DNA from: OLB7 sp966250335
Lineage (GTDB): Bacteria; Bacteroidota; Ignavibacteria; OLB7
Direction: 5' to 3'
DNA length: 19,938 bases
Assembly: GCA_966250335.1 (NCBI GenBank)
Contig: CBINGZ010000063.1
Location: 1 to 19,938 of the forward strand
Within the stretch, counting starts at the first letter, position 1; the number at the start of each line of letters is the position of its first letter. The position numbers and the translations under genes were made by a program. The notes under the pieces were generated by a model. That model had not been told where the DNA came from. It did not search any database and saw only the letters and a list, made by a program, of their open reading frames with translations. This document shows, piece after piece, positions 1 to 6,623 of this stretch.

Positions 1-54
1 TGGTACCTGTCCGCCTTTTGCAACTCCCCCTTCTGTTGGACAAAGTCGAGCTTA

Positions 55-375
55 GAGGGCGTTTTAAAAGAGATCAGAGGATTCGAGCGAGCATTAATCG
101 GATCATGGCGATATAGATGATCGATTGACTGGTTTCAGGCAATACTTCGTAGTCTTTGCTCAGTCGACGATGAAAGCTCAGCCATGCGAAGGTTCGCTCA
201 ACTACCCATCGACGGGGCAAGAGGGGGAAGCCCTTGGCATCGTCGCTGCGTGTAACAATCTCAAGCGTGAGTCGATTCCGTTGTCGGAGAGTCCGGACCC
301 ACTCGATAAGGTGACCGGCATACCTGCCATCTGCCCAGATCCTCCGCAGACGAACGAATCGATGCGCAAGCTGTT
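55..375 (-). pseudogene. IS5-family transposase, C-terminal fragment with one IS end
   Basis: This is a remnant of a DDE transposase of the IS5 family. Its reading frame ends at 74. The last hundred or so residues contain the WADGRYAG block, which carries the second catalytic Asp, and the RRWVVERTFAW block, which carries the catalytic Glu. RRLSKDYE follows. The N-terminal half with the first Asp is missing. Beyond the stop codon the sequence GAGGGCGTTTTAAAAGAG starts at 55. It resembles an IS5-type terminal repeat and is preceded by TTA, a plausible trinucleotide target. The fragment stops at about 375, exactly where the IS3 left repeat begins, so the IS3 insertion truncated it. The missing half does not reappear on the right of the IS3 element, which implies a later deletion or rearrangement. 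It is not functional. The subgroup is not certain. Confidence 0.8.
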
Positions 376-402
376 TGAGCATTCCCCGATAATGTAGAGA
401 GG
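376..402 (+). repeat. IS3 left terminal inverted repeat
   Basis: The 27 bases beginning TGAGCATTCCCCGATAATG align without gaps to the reverse complement of 1627-1653, with 20 of 27 positions identical. The shared core is CCCCGATAA followed by GTAGAGA. This is a transposase-binding end. Confidence 0.8.
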
Positions 403-438
403 TAGATAAGAACCTATCTTCATAGAGAAGGAAGCACG

Positions 439-716
439 ATGGCAAAGCAACAACGACGGAAGCACACCGCAGAGTTCAAGCGTGAAGCCGTGCCTCAGGT
501 GGAAGAGAGCAACAAGAGCGTGACGCAGGTCGCAGCGGAGTTCGATATCCCGCGCAACACCCTCAATCGATGGCGGAAAGAACTCGCGGCCGAGCCGACC
601 GAGGCCTTCCGTGGTTATGGTCGTTCCGTGGTCATGGTCGCAGAACCGAGATCGAGCAGCGTCTCCGGGATCTCGAACGGGAGAACGAGCGTCTGAAGCG
701 GGAGCGAGATATGTAA
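439..716 (+). pseudogene. IS3-family transposase orfA (HTH and leucine zipper), frameshifted
   Basis: OrfA is the DNA-binding part of the IS3 transposase. The N-terminal frame from the ATG at 439 shows RRKHTAEFKREAV and then the helix-turn-helix around VTQVAAEFDIPRNTLNRW. At 607-640 a tandem 17-bp duplication throws the frame. Read in frame after the duplication, the protein continues with the coiled-coil segment EIEQRLRDLERENERLKRERD, typical of the orfA leucine zipper. If one copy is removed, EAFRGHGRR joins the two parts smoothly. The restored frame then stops at 714-716, just before the A7G run. A missing T there would turn the expected ML codons into ATG TAA. So at least two lesions are present. 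The unrestored frame runs on to about 696 with meaningless sequence. Confidence 0.82.
607..640 (+). repeat. 17-bp tandem duplication inside IS3 orfA
   Basis: Bases 607-623 (TTCCGTGGTTATGGTCG) are followed directly by 624-640 (TTCCGTGGTCATGGTCG). The two copies differ at one base. Seventeen is not a multiple of three, and deleting either copy joins the helix-turn-helix half to the leucine-zipper half of orfA in one frame. The single mismatch suggests this duplication is older than the two perfect 11-bp ones, or that it was copied with an error. Confidence 0.9.
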
Positions 717-722
717 AAAAAG
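715..722 (+). promoter_or_regulatory. A7G slippery site for programmed -1 frameshift
   Basis: Seven A residues followed by G lie exactly at the orfA/orfB junction. IS3-family elements use A-rich slippery runs of this kind to make the OrfAB fusion transposase by -1 frameshifting. Here the restored orfA frame hits TAA at 714-716 before slipping could help, so the signal is probably vestigial. Confidence 0.6.
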
Positions 723-1623
723 TAGTCGCGATCGTCTCACAACCGTAGGGGCGAAGTATCGGTTCATTGACAATCACCGCGCCGCCGATCCTCTGGCAGA
801 TCTCTGTCGCACTCTGGAGGTCTCCGTCAGCGGTTACTATGCCTGGCGTCGTCGCGGTCTGTCGGCACGGGTACGGCAGGATCAGCTCGTGCTTGAGAAG
901 ATCCGTCAATCGCATCGCGACAGCCACGGTGTCTATGGCGCACCGCGCATCCATGCAGAACTTCGGGCAGACGGCCAGAAGGTCTCACGCAAGCGTATCG
1001 AGCGTCTGATGCGCTCCGACGGTCTGCGCGGCGCGATGCCGAGACGCCGACGCATCGCGACGACAGACTCGCGCCACGGCCAGGCTGTGGCCGAGAACAT
1101 CCTGGATCGGGCGTTCGATGCCGATCGACCGAACCGGAAGTGGGTCTCCGACCTTACCTACATCCGCACAGCTGAGGGGTAGTTGTATCTGGCGACGGTG
1201 CTGGATCTGTACCGTCGTCGGATCGTCGGCTGGTCGATGAGTTGCTCGATCGATGGCGCGCGCGGCGCTTGTGATGGCGACGACAGCACGTCAGCCGCCG
1301 CCGGGCTTGCTTCTGCACAGCGATCGAGGCAGTACCTATGTCGATCAGAGCTATCAGCAGTTGACGCGCGATTGGCGCGCGATTGGCGGATGCAGATCTC
1401 GATGAGCCGTCGCGGCGATTGTTACGATAACGCGGTGATCGAGAGCTGGCATGGCAGACTGAAGACCGAGTGCGTGAACCGACAGCGGTATGCGACGCAT
1501 GAGGAAGCACGGCAGAGCATCTTCAGCTACATCGAGGGCTTCTACAACACTCGGCGTCGCCATTCGACCCTCGGCTATCTGAGCCCACGCGACTTCGAGC
1601 TGAACAGGACCCCTGACTCGTAA
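721..1623 (+). pseudogene. IS3-family transposase orfB (DDE integrase core), multiply disrupted
   Basis: OrfB is the catalytic half of the IS3 transposase. Coding similarity starts at about 721. YYAWRRRG, then HGVYGAPRIHAEL and NRKWVSDLTYI (first catalytic Asp) lie in one frame up to 1182. There TAG at 1180-1182 replaces the Trp expected in EGWLYLATVLDLYRR. After GWSM the frame slips in a GC-rich run near 1255-1267. LLLHSDRGSTY, with the second Asp, is in a different frame. A perfect 11-bp tandem duplication at 1365-1386 returns to the original frame. CYDNAVIESWHGRLKTEC carries the catalytic Glu, and the reading ends at 1621-1623. All three acidic residues survive, but never in one open frame. 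It is a clear pseudogene. Confidence 0.87.
1365..1386 (+). repeat. Perfect 11-bp tandem duplication inside IS3 orfB
   Basis: CGCGCGATTGG occurs at 1365-1375 and again at 1376-1386 with no mismatch. Deleting one copy joins QQLTRDW to RMQISMSRRG, the continuous sequence expected for the family. It adds two bases modulo three. Confidence 0.9.
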
Positions 1624-1626
1624 CTT

Positions 1627-1653
1627 GTTCTCTACTTTATCGGGGGAATATCA
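1627..1653 (-). repeat. IS3 right terminal inverted repeat
   Basis: The reverse complement begins TGATATTCCCCCGATAAAG and matches the left repeat at 20 of 27 positions. It lies four bases after the orfB stop codon. Confidence 0.8.
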
Positions 1654-1654
1654 G

Positions 1655-1741
1655 ATTCTGGAACAGTTCCTGGACGCCTCGGGGAAACCGAGGGAGGCGT
1701 ATGCGAGATACAGGGTCCAGGATGTGCGGGTGAGGAAGTGA
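1655..1741 (+). pseudogene. Possible 3' remnant of an unidentified gene
   Basis: Immediately after the IS3 right end an open frame of 28 codons runs to TGA at 1739-1741. It begins ILEQFLDASGKPREAY and is rich in Arg near the end. Its 5' part would have been removed by the IS3 insertion or an associated deletion. The residue mix looks protein-like, but I do not recognise a family. It may also be chance, since it is very short. Confidence 0.25.
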
Positions 1742-1777
1742 GGAGCGGGAACCAATCACGTCAAACGGAAGAAGACA

Positions 1778-3136
1778 ATGAGAGTGAATACCTGGTGGCG
1801 GCATCTGCTTGTCGGTATGATAATGCTGATTGCGGGGGTAACGGGAGTGTTGCGGGCTCAGGATAATGGAACAATCATTCCGTTGATTGGAGAGCATTTT
1901 GAAATCTTCCGATGGATTGCCTACAGTAAGGATGGAAGCAGAATAGTAACGACGGGTCATCTTCGCATAAAGATATGGGATGCCGTTACGGGTGAGCTGA
2001 TAAGAACGCTGGATTCGGTCTCCTACAATGGCTTCACCTCCGCAGAGTTCAGCCCTGATGGTTCGAAAATCGTAGTAACAGGATATGAGGGAGAGCAACC
2101 CGGTTATCCGGTTCAGATTTTCGATGTCACTACTGGTGCTCGGATATACAGTATGGAAGGTCATGAGTATGGGAGCAGGATTGCATATTATTTTGACGAT
2201 GGTAAGAAAATCATATCGTCTGCTGCAGAAGATGATATATCGCTCCGTATATGGGATGCTGAAACCGGCCAGCAGACGGACATGGTTATTATTCCAGGAT
2301 TTACGCGTGGCTATGCGCTCAGTCCGGATGGAAAACGTATTGCTGCGATAAGAGATTACTGGAGCGACGAGTTGTCAAAGCTGAAGTATGCTATACGGAT
2401 TGTTGATCTAGCAACCGGTGATTCCATCAAGGAATTCACATTCGATTCTGTCGTTACCGGCGTTAGCTGGGCCAATAGTAATCATGATCTTGTTGTGTGT
2501 TTGTTTGAAAAAACAGGGCCCTTCGCCGGCAGAATCGCTCCATCAAGAATAATGAACGTGAACACGGGAGAAGTCATTGCGGAGTATAATTTTCCGGAAG
2601 TGTATGCGGGAACTGCTAGTGTCAGTTCTACAGACTTGATTGCCGTCAGTGGTGGTAGCTATGTCTTCAATTCTCAGGATATTCCGTTTCAGCTGGATAT
2701 TTGGCATAAAACATCAACGAGGCCGATCCTGACGTATAAAACATTGTCGCAAGTGGAAAAAATTACTTTTAGTCCGAACGGGAAACAGGTCGCGTTCACT
2801 AGAGGAGATGGTGATACGGCATATATCTGGAATCTGCCATCCATATCCGATGTCCCTGTTGCCGGCAACATCGGCCATGGCGTGGCGATATCATGCACAC
2901 CCAATCCCGCGTCGTCGGATCTTATCATCGACTATCGGGTGTCGTCACCTTCAGTCATCCGTATTTCGCTGGTCGATGCGATTGGCAGGACGGTCTCGGT
3001 ACTGGTTGATAAGACGGTTGAAGCCGGCCTCCATCGCCTGCCGCTGAAGGTCGATGATCTTCAACCCGGCATCTACTACTGTTATGCGCAGAAGGATGGA
3101 CAGGTCTCCGTCTGTCCCGTTCATGTCGTTCGATAG
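1778..3136 (+). CDS. Secreted WD40-repeat protein with type A T9SS C-terminal sorting domain
   Basis: This 452-residue protein has a Sec signal peptide at residues 1-28, with basic, hydrophobic and RAQ cleavage regions. A beta-propeller follows at about residues 30-365. Repeats such as FSPDGSKIVVTG, IWDAVTGELI, IWDAETGQQ, LSPDGKRIAA and FSPNGKQVAFT are the usual WD40 strand patterns. Residues 371-452 form a type A T9SS sorting domain: CTPNPASSDLIIDY, then DAIGRTV, then LQPGIYY and a short basic end. By family knowledge such proteins cross the outer membrane through T9SS and lose or anchor the C-terminal domain. GGAAGAAG upstream of the ATG at 1778 is a plausible ribosome binding site. The propeller part is clearly poorer in GC than the neighbouring chromosome, while the sorting domain is closer to it. 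It lies between two insertion sequences, which suggests transfer. The ligand or target is unknown. Confidence 0.85.
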   Translation: MRVNTWWRHLLVGMIMLIAGVTGVLRAQDNGTIIPLIGEHFEIFRWIAYSKDGSRIVTTGHLRIKIWDAVTGELIRTLDSVSYNGFTSAEFSPDGSKIVVTGYEGEQPGYPVQIFDVTTGARIYSMEGHEYGSRIAYYFDDGKKIISSAAEDDISLRIWDAETGQQTDMVIIPGFTRGYALSPDGKRIAAIRDYWSDELSKLKYAIRIVDLATGDSIKEFTFDSVVTGVSWANSNHDLVVCLFEKTGPFAGRIAPSRIMNVNTGEVIAEYNFPEVYAGTASVSSTDLIAVSGGSYVFNSQDIPFQLDIWHKTSTRPILTYKTLSQVEKITFSPNGKQVAFTRGDGDTAYIWNLPSISDVPVAGNIGHGVAISCTPNPASSDLIIDYRVSSPSVIRISLVDAIGRTVSVLVDKTVEAGLHRLPLKVDDLQPGIYYCYAQKDGQVSVCPVHVVR

Positions 3137-3228
3137 TATCGTGCCGGTCGGTTGATCGTAACGTTGAGTAGTATTGTCGTTCTGTATTTGGGATCCTCGT
3201 TTATTGTCCCAGCCGTTAGTCAAAACTA

Positions 3229-3243
3229 TGCGCTTTCAGCGCA
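3229..3243 (+). repeat. IS200 left-end hairpin
   Basis: TGCGCT, loop TTC, AGCGCA form a 6-bp perfect stem. It is preceded by CAAAACTA, which resembles the sequence before the right-end hairpin. In this family TnpA recognises such subterminal hairpins on one strand. Confidence 0.75.
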
Positions 3244-3282
3244 GGACTTTCAGTTTGGAGGTCTGTGCCGTAGGTTGGCAGG

Positions 3283-3731
3283 ATGTCAAACCCTGAACGA
3301 CATCATGGTCATACGATCTCCCGCCTGACCGCCCACATCGTGTGGGTGACGAAGTATCGGTATCACGTACTCGATGGAGAGATCAAGCAACGGTGTCGAG
3401 CACTGATCGTGCAGATCTGCGACAGCGAGGACGTTCGGATCGTCAAAGGAGTTGTCAGCAAAGATCACGTGCATATGCATATCGAGTACCCGCCATCGAA
3501 GTCGAATCGAAGTCGATCAGCGACCTGGTGAAGCGGTTGAAGGGGCGGACATCGCGGATACTGCAACAGGAGTACCCGCATTTGCACAAACGGTATTGGG
3601 GGAGGCACTTCTGGGCCATTGGCTATGGAGTCTGGAGCACCGGCAATATCACCGAAGAGGTCGTCCAGCAGTACCTGGAACATCATCGGACGAACAGATT
3701 GGACGACGATAGCACGATCATCCTTGAGTGA
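3283..3731 (+). pseudogene. tnpA: IS200/IS605 TnpA (HUH Y1 transposase), frameshifted
   Basis: TnpA is a single-strand transposase that uses an HUH metal site and one tyrosine. The frame from the ATG at 3283 shows HTISRLTAHIVWVTKYRY, typical of the family start, and KDHVHMHI with the HUH pair. It then runs into nonsense and a stop at 3531. The remainder, ISDLVKRLKGRTS, WGRHFWAIGYGVWSTGN and EEVVQQYLEHH with the catalytic Tyr, is in another frame and ends at 3729-3731. The switch falls on a perfect 11-bp tandem duplication at 3495-3516. Removing one copy gives PPSKSISDLVKRL and one continuous frame of about 145 residues, the normal family length. All key residues are intact, so the only visible lesion is the duplication and the break looks recent. 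Confidence 0.88.
3495..3516 (+). repeat. Perfect 11-bp tandem duplication inside IS200 tnpA
   Basis: ATCGAAGTCGA at 3495-3505 is repeated without change at 3506-3516. It shifts the frame by two bases between the HUH motif and the catalytic Tyr. Excision of one copy restores tnpA. Confidence 0.92.
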
Positions 3732-3760
3732 TCATCGCGGAATTCCATTCCTTCGCAAAC

Positions 3761-3781
3761 CTATGCACTTTCAGTGCATAG
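3761..3781 (+). repeat. IS200 right-end hairpin
   Basis: CTATGCACT, loop TTC, AGTGCATAG form a 9-bp perfect stem 30 bases after the tnpA stop. Compared with the left hairpin, a G-C pair is replaced by A-T, so pairing is kept although the sequence changed. This supports selection on the structure. Confidence 0.8.
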
Positions 3782-3852
3782 TGGTTTATTGAATAAGGTG
3801 AGCTCATCGTATGAAGAGTCAATGAGGGGATCACGATGCTTGCAAATCCCCT

Positions 3853-5781
3853 CTACTGCTTATCACAACTCAACGTCCCCCTTACCGAAATCGTCTTCGG
3901 AATCCCCGACCTCGATGTTGCCGTCAGATTGAACTCTCCCTCGATCCGCAGATCATAGCGGGTTATCGTCAGTGTCCCTGCATCGCATGAGTATCCCTCA
4001 TCCTCCAGCAGCACGATCGTCTGGTTGTCGAGCGTGTATGTCCCCTTGCCGGGGAAGACACCTCCGGGGGAATCCTCCCTGCGGGTGATGACGTTCACTC
4101 CGTTGCTGGTGGGGGACTTGGGGTTCGGCCAGAATATCGAGGCCTGTAGCGTGCCGGTGAGCGAATAATAGAGCCACTCGGCCGATCTGATGTTGGTGAC
4201 CGGAACGTTGTCCAGGATTACCGTGACGGGGCATTGCTCCTCCGTTTCCTGCTGTACGTCGACGTTGAACCACTTGAACCCGATGTAGTTGCTGTTCCAG
4301 AAATCCCCGGGTCCCTTGTAGTAGATCCCGATCCTCTGCTTCCCGGGGGGGAGCTTGAAATCACGGTCGTTGTCGGTGATGATCCCCTGCGTGGCAAAGT
4401 CGAAGACGCGGAACTGCGGCTCAAAGGCATCTGCCGAGACGTCGATCGTCATGTGCGTGGGGACCTTCATTCCGTCGGTCAGCGGGACGTAGTCGTTGTT
4501 CATGTCGCGAACCTTGATCCGGACTGCCGGAAAAACGTCGTCGCCGATCGTGCCGTTGAGTACCTTTTTCCACAACTCCTCCAGCTCGTTCCAGTCGATC
4601 AGCGCGGAGTTCGCGGCGCAATGGATGTTGAAGTACTTGGTTCCGACCGAGCCCGCGGTGGACCCGGAGTTGTACGGCTCGAAATCCCCCAGCCGCCTGT
4701 CGAAGACGATCTCCCGCTTTTCCTGCTCGGGATAATTTGGATCGCAGACCATGATTTTTCCGTTCGACGTGCGGTAGGCGATGATCGCATGCCCGACGGG
4801 CCCGTCGTCGGAGAGGTAGATGCATTGCGGGTCGCCTGTTTCACGGATCGCAAACGCTATGGAGCGATAGGTGGCGAGATCACGCTCCCAGCTCTTATCT
4901 TCAAAGTATTTGATGTTGAGGCTGTTCCAGTTCTGTCTGGTCTGAACGATCGAGCAGAAGCGATAGAGATGCACGTCGTCGTACCAGATGGCGGGTGTGC
5001 GCTCGACCCCGTCGTTGTCGAACAGCCCGTAGAGCCCGGGGCTGCCGTTCTTCTTCCGCGTGGAGTAATACCACATCGTCGCGATGCTCTGGCCGCCGCA
5101 ATGTCCATCCGGCTCGACATATGATCCCCAGTTGACGAACTGGCAGTTGTCGATCCCCATCTCGAAGCCGGAGTCGAACGTTCCGTCGAGCGTGGCGGCG
5201 TCGGTGCTGGAGATCAGAATGGAGGATCGCGGGCCGCCGGCTGTTCCCTTGCCGAACGCCGCCGTCGTCGAATGCTGGAAATTGCGGGTGATGAAGCTGA
5301 CCTGTGTGGAATCGGCATAGACCAGAGGAAGCGCCTCCAGCCTGCCGGTCCCCTGATCGTACATGAACGGCATGGCGAAATGTCCGGCGGGGACCTTGAC
5401 CGGGATCGTCACCGTTATCGGGTCGTCGGAGTATCCGCCGCCGTTCTCGATCGTGATGAGGGGCGTCAGCGGGTTGAAGTCGGGGCCGAACTCATGGCCG
5501 GTGATCGGCGCCTGGGAGATGTGGAAGGTGCGCGCATCGGAATACGCTCCGGCGGGAACATCGATCTCCATTCCGTTGATCGGGCTGCCGACCGTGGCGA
5601 TCGTGATGATGCCGCCGGACGACGGAAGACTTCGCGTTGCGACTTCGACGTTCGATCCTGTGACGATCGTCGGTTCACTTCCGTCGGTGGGGTTCTGATC
5701 GCAGCCGCCGAGCATAAGGGATGCGGCGACGGCTACGGTTGCAAGGAACAGGAAGATGGGAAGGTGCGCGGATTGCTTCAT
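3853..5781 (-). CDS. Large lipoprotein with papain-like cysteine-peptidase-type domain
   Basis: This 642-residue protein begins with a signal peptide and a lipobox, LGGC, with the lipid-attached Cys at 27. Residues about 50-180 look like a ZU5-like beta domain: SSGGIITI, then INGMEIDVPAGAYSD, a pattern seen in exported proteins of this phylum. Residues about 205-390 contain a possible thiol-peptidase triad in the usual order: Cys228 in DGHCGGQS, His331 in GPVGHAIIAYR and Asp347 in VCDPNYP. The C-terminal part (about 420-642) seems to be beta-rich and I do not recognise it. The protein is probably anchored in a membrane on the periplasmic or outer face and could cut or crosslink proteins, but activity is inferred only from the motif order. 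A ribosome-binding-like GGAG lies before the start. The IS200 right end lies about 70 bases past the stop codon. Confidence 0.78.
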   Translation of the reverse strand: MKQSAHLPIFLFLATVAVAASLMLGGCDQNPTDGSEPTIVTGSNVEVATRSLPSSGGIITIATVGSPINGMEIDVPAGAYSDARTFHISQAPITGHEFGPDFNPLTPLITIENGGGYSDDPITVTIPVKVPAGHFAMPFMYDQGTGRLEALPLVYADSTQVSFITRNFQHSTTAAFGKGTAGGPRSSILISSTDAATLDGTFDSGFEMGIDNCQFVNWGSYVEPDGHCGGQSIATMWYYSTRKKNGSPGLYGLFDNDGVERTPAIWYDDVHLYRFCSIVQTRQNWNSLNIKYFEDKSWERDLATYRSIAFAIRETGDPQCIYLSDDGPVGHAIIAYRTSNGKIMVCDPNYPEQEKREIVFDRRLGDFEPYNSGSTAGSVGTKYFNIHCAANSALIDWNELEELWKKVLNGTIGDDVFPAVRIKVRDMNNDYVPLTDGMKVPTHMTIDVSADAFEPQFRVFDFATQGIITDNDRDFKLPPGKQRIGIYYKGPGDFWNSNYIGFKWFNVDVQQETEEQCPVTVILDNVPVTNIRSAEWLYYSLTGTLQASIFWPNPKSPTSNGVNVITRREDSPGGVFPGKGTYTLDNQTIVLLEDEGYSCDAGTLTITRYDLRIEGEFNLTATSRSGIPKTISVRGTLSCDKQ

Positions 5782-6130
5782 GGCGGATCACTCCGTGTAC
5801 TGATCGATGAAGGATCGTTTCAGGAGAAACGTCGAGACGAACCGTAGCCGGTTATACCCGAAGGGGCGAGGGAAGGAGAGCGGCATTGCACCGGTAGATT
5901 GCTGCTGTCGTGCACAGCCCGGCAACCGGGACGGAACTTACGGCATCGACGGCACTTTACGTAGTCGGATGTAGATTGCGCAGCAGTTATTTCCCGGAAC
6001 TCGGTTCATGATGGACCGGTGGACGTCGTTGATGGCTCCCTCCCGTCTCAACATCGCTGTCAGTCGGTTCGTTCGGTTGTCGATTCGAATACATGTCCTG
6101 CCGGTATCAGTCGTTCAGCGAACAAGAAGT
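5782..6130. other. Divergent intergenic region
   Basis: This 349-bp stretch separates two genes read outward and should hold both promoters. I see a short inverted repeat CCCGG-CAA-CCGGG near 5918-5930 but no convincing -35/-10 pair. An open frame extends upstream of the next gene to 6008, but its residues look non-coding. The small lipoprotein is better started at 6131, where a signal peptide begins. Confidence 0.4.
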
Positions 6131-6562
6131 ATGAATATCGTATATCGGCTCATCGCGGGTGTTGTGCTGCTCGGCTCGGCCGTTGCCCTCGGGTCGTGCG
6201 CCCTTCTTCTGCCGGGGAGATACACCCGCCTCGAGGTTCGCTTCCTGAACGTTCACTACGCTCTCACGCCTCCCTACATCAATGTTTATATCGACGGCGA
6301 ACGGATACTCTCCGATTCGCTTGTGGGGGGCCATGTCGGCGGCAGGCTGATGAAGGAGATGACGCTCGTTCGCGGTTCGCACCATGTTGTCGTCGAGCGG
6401 GTGGAGAACGGTTCCGCCGTGGAGATCTTCAACGAAGCATACGATGTTTCGGAAGCGTACTCGGAGATCTTCGTGACCTTCCTCTGCCTGACCGGGAACG
6501 CCGGCGATTGCCGTGTCGATGTCCGGCCTTCAAGCCGCGAAACGCTCATCCCGATAGAATAA
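6131..6562 (+). CDS. Small hypothetical lipoprotein
   Basis: This predicted protein has 143 residues. The start at 6131 is chosen because MNIVYRLIAG is followed by a hydrophobic stretch and the lipobox ALGSC, with Cys at 23. This gives a standard lipoprotein signal. After the Cys the mature part seems to be mainly beta: RLEVRFLNV, INVYIDGERI and SHHVVVERVENG. That pattern resembles small beta-sandwich domains which coat or bind surfaces, with a short Cys pair (CLTGNAGDC) near the end. I do not recognise a named family. It stands alone between a divergent lipoprotein and the downstream epimerase, with a 61-base gap before the latter, so co-transcription with it is possible. Confidence 0.65.
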   Translation: MNIVYRLIAGVVLLGSAVALGSCALLLPGRYTRLEVRFLNVHYALTPPYINVYIDGERILSDSLVGGHVGGRLMKEMTLVRGSHHVVVERVENGSAVEIFNEAYDVSEAYSEIFVTFLCLTGNAGDCRVDVRPSSRETLIPIE

Positions 6563-6623
6563 TCTTCCCTCCATCGCACATTCCGTTGCTTGCCCGTCCC
6601 GCGGTATCGTCGCATTTTGGGGG

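Larger units (their letters stand above)
376..1653 (+). mobile_element. IS3-family insertion sequence, complete ends, decayed genes
   Basis: This is a 1278-bp element bounded by imperfect 27-bp inverted repeats that start TGA at both ends. It holds the usual two overlapping genes orfA and orfB, with an A7G slippery run between them. The length and layout fit the IS3 family. No convincing 3-4 bp target duplication is visible: the left flank reads TGTT and the right flank GATT. Both genes carry several inactivating lesions, so the element should not be able to move by itself. It sits inside an IS5-family remnant on its left, and its right flank is unrelated to IS5. Confidence 0.88.
3221..3790 (+). 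mobile_element. IS200-like element (IS200/IS605 family)
   Basis: A single tnpA-type gene (3283-3731) is bracketed by two short hairpins in the same orientation. Each hairpin is preceded by a CAAA-[AC]-CTATGC motif and has a TTC loop. This is the organisation of IS200-group elements, which have no inverted repeats or target duplications and move as single strands. The outer limits are approximate because the cleavage tetranucleotides cannot be fixed from one copy. No tnpB is present. The tnpA frame is broken, so movement would need a transposase supplied from elsewhere. Confidence 0.8.

Noticed and set aside
1..54. A further insertion-sequence end, beginning TGGTACCTGTCC
   Set aside because: It resembles IS3/IS150-type ends loosely, but no partner repeat or transposase is inside the window, so it cannot be supported.
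607..1386. A CRISPR-like or satellite repeat array
   Set aside because: The repeats are single tandem duplications of different units inside genes. There are no regular spacers and no cas genes.
3495..3516. Programmed ribosomal frameshift in IS200 tnpA
   Set aside because: There is no slippery heptamer, IS200 TnpA is normally a single frame, and an exact tandem duplication explains the break.
6070..6100. tRNA-like TTCGAAT sequence
   Set aside because: No acceptor stem or anticodon arm can be folded around it.
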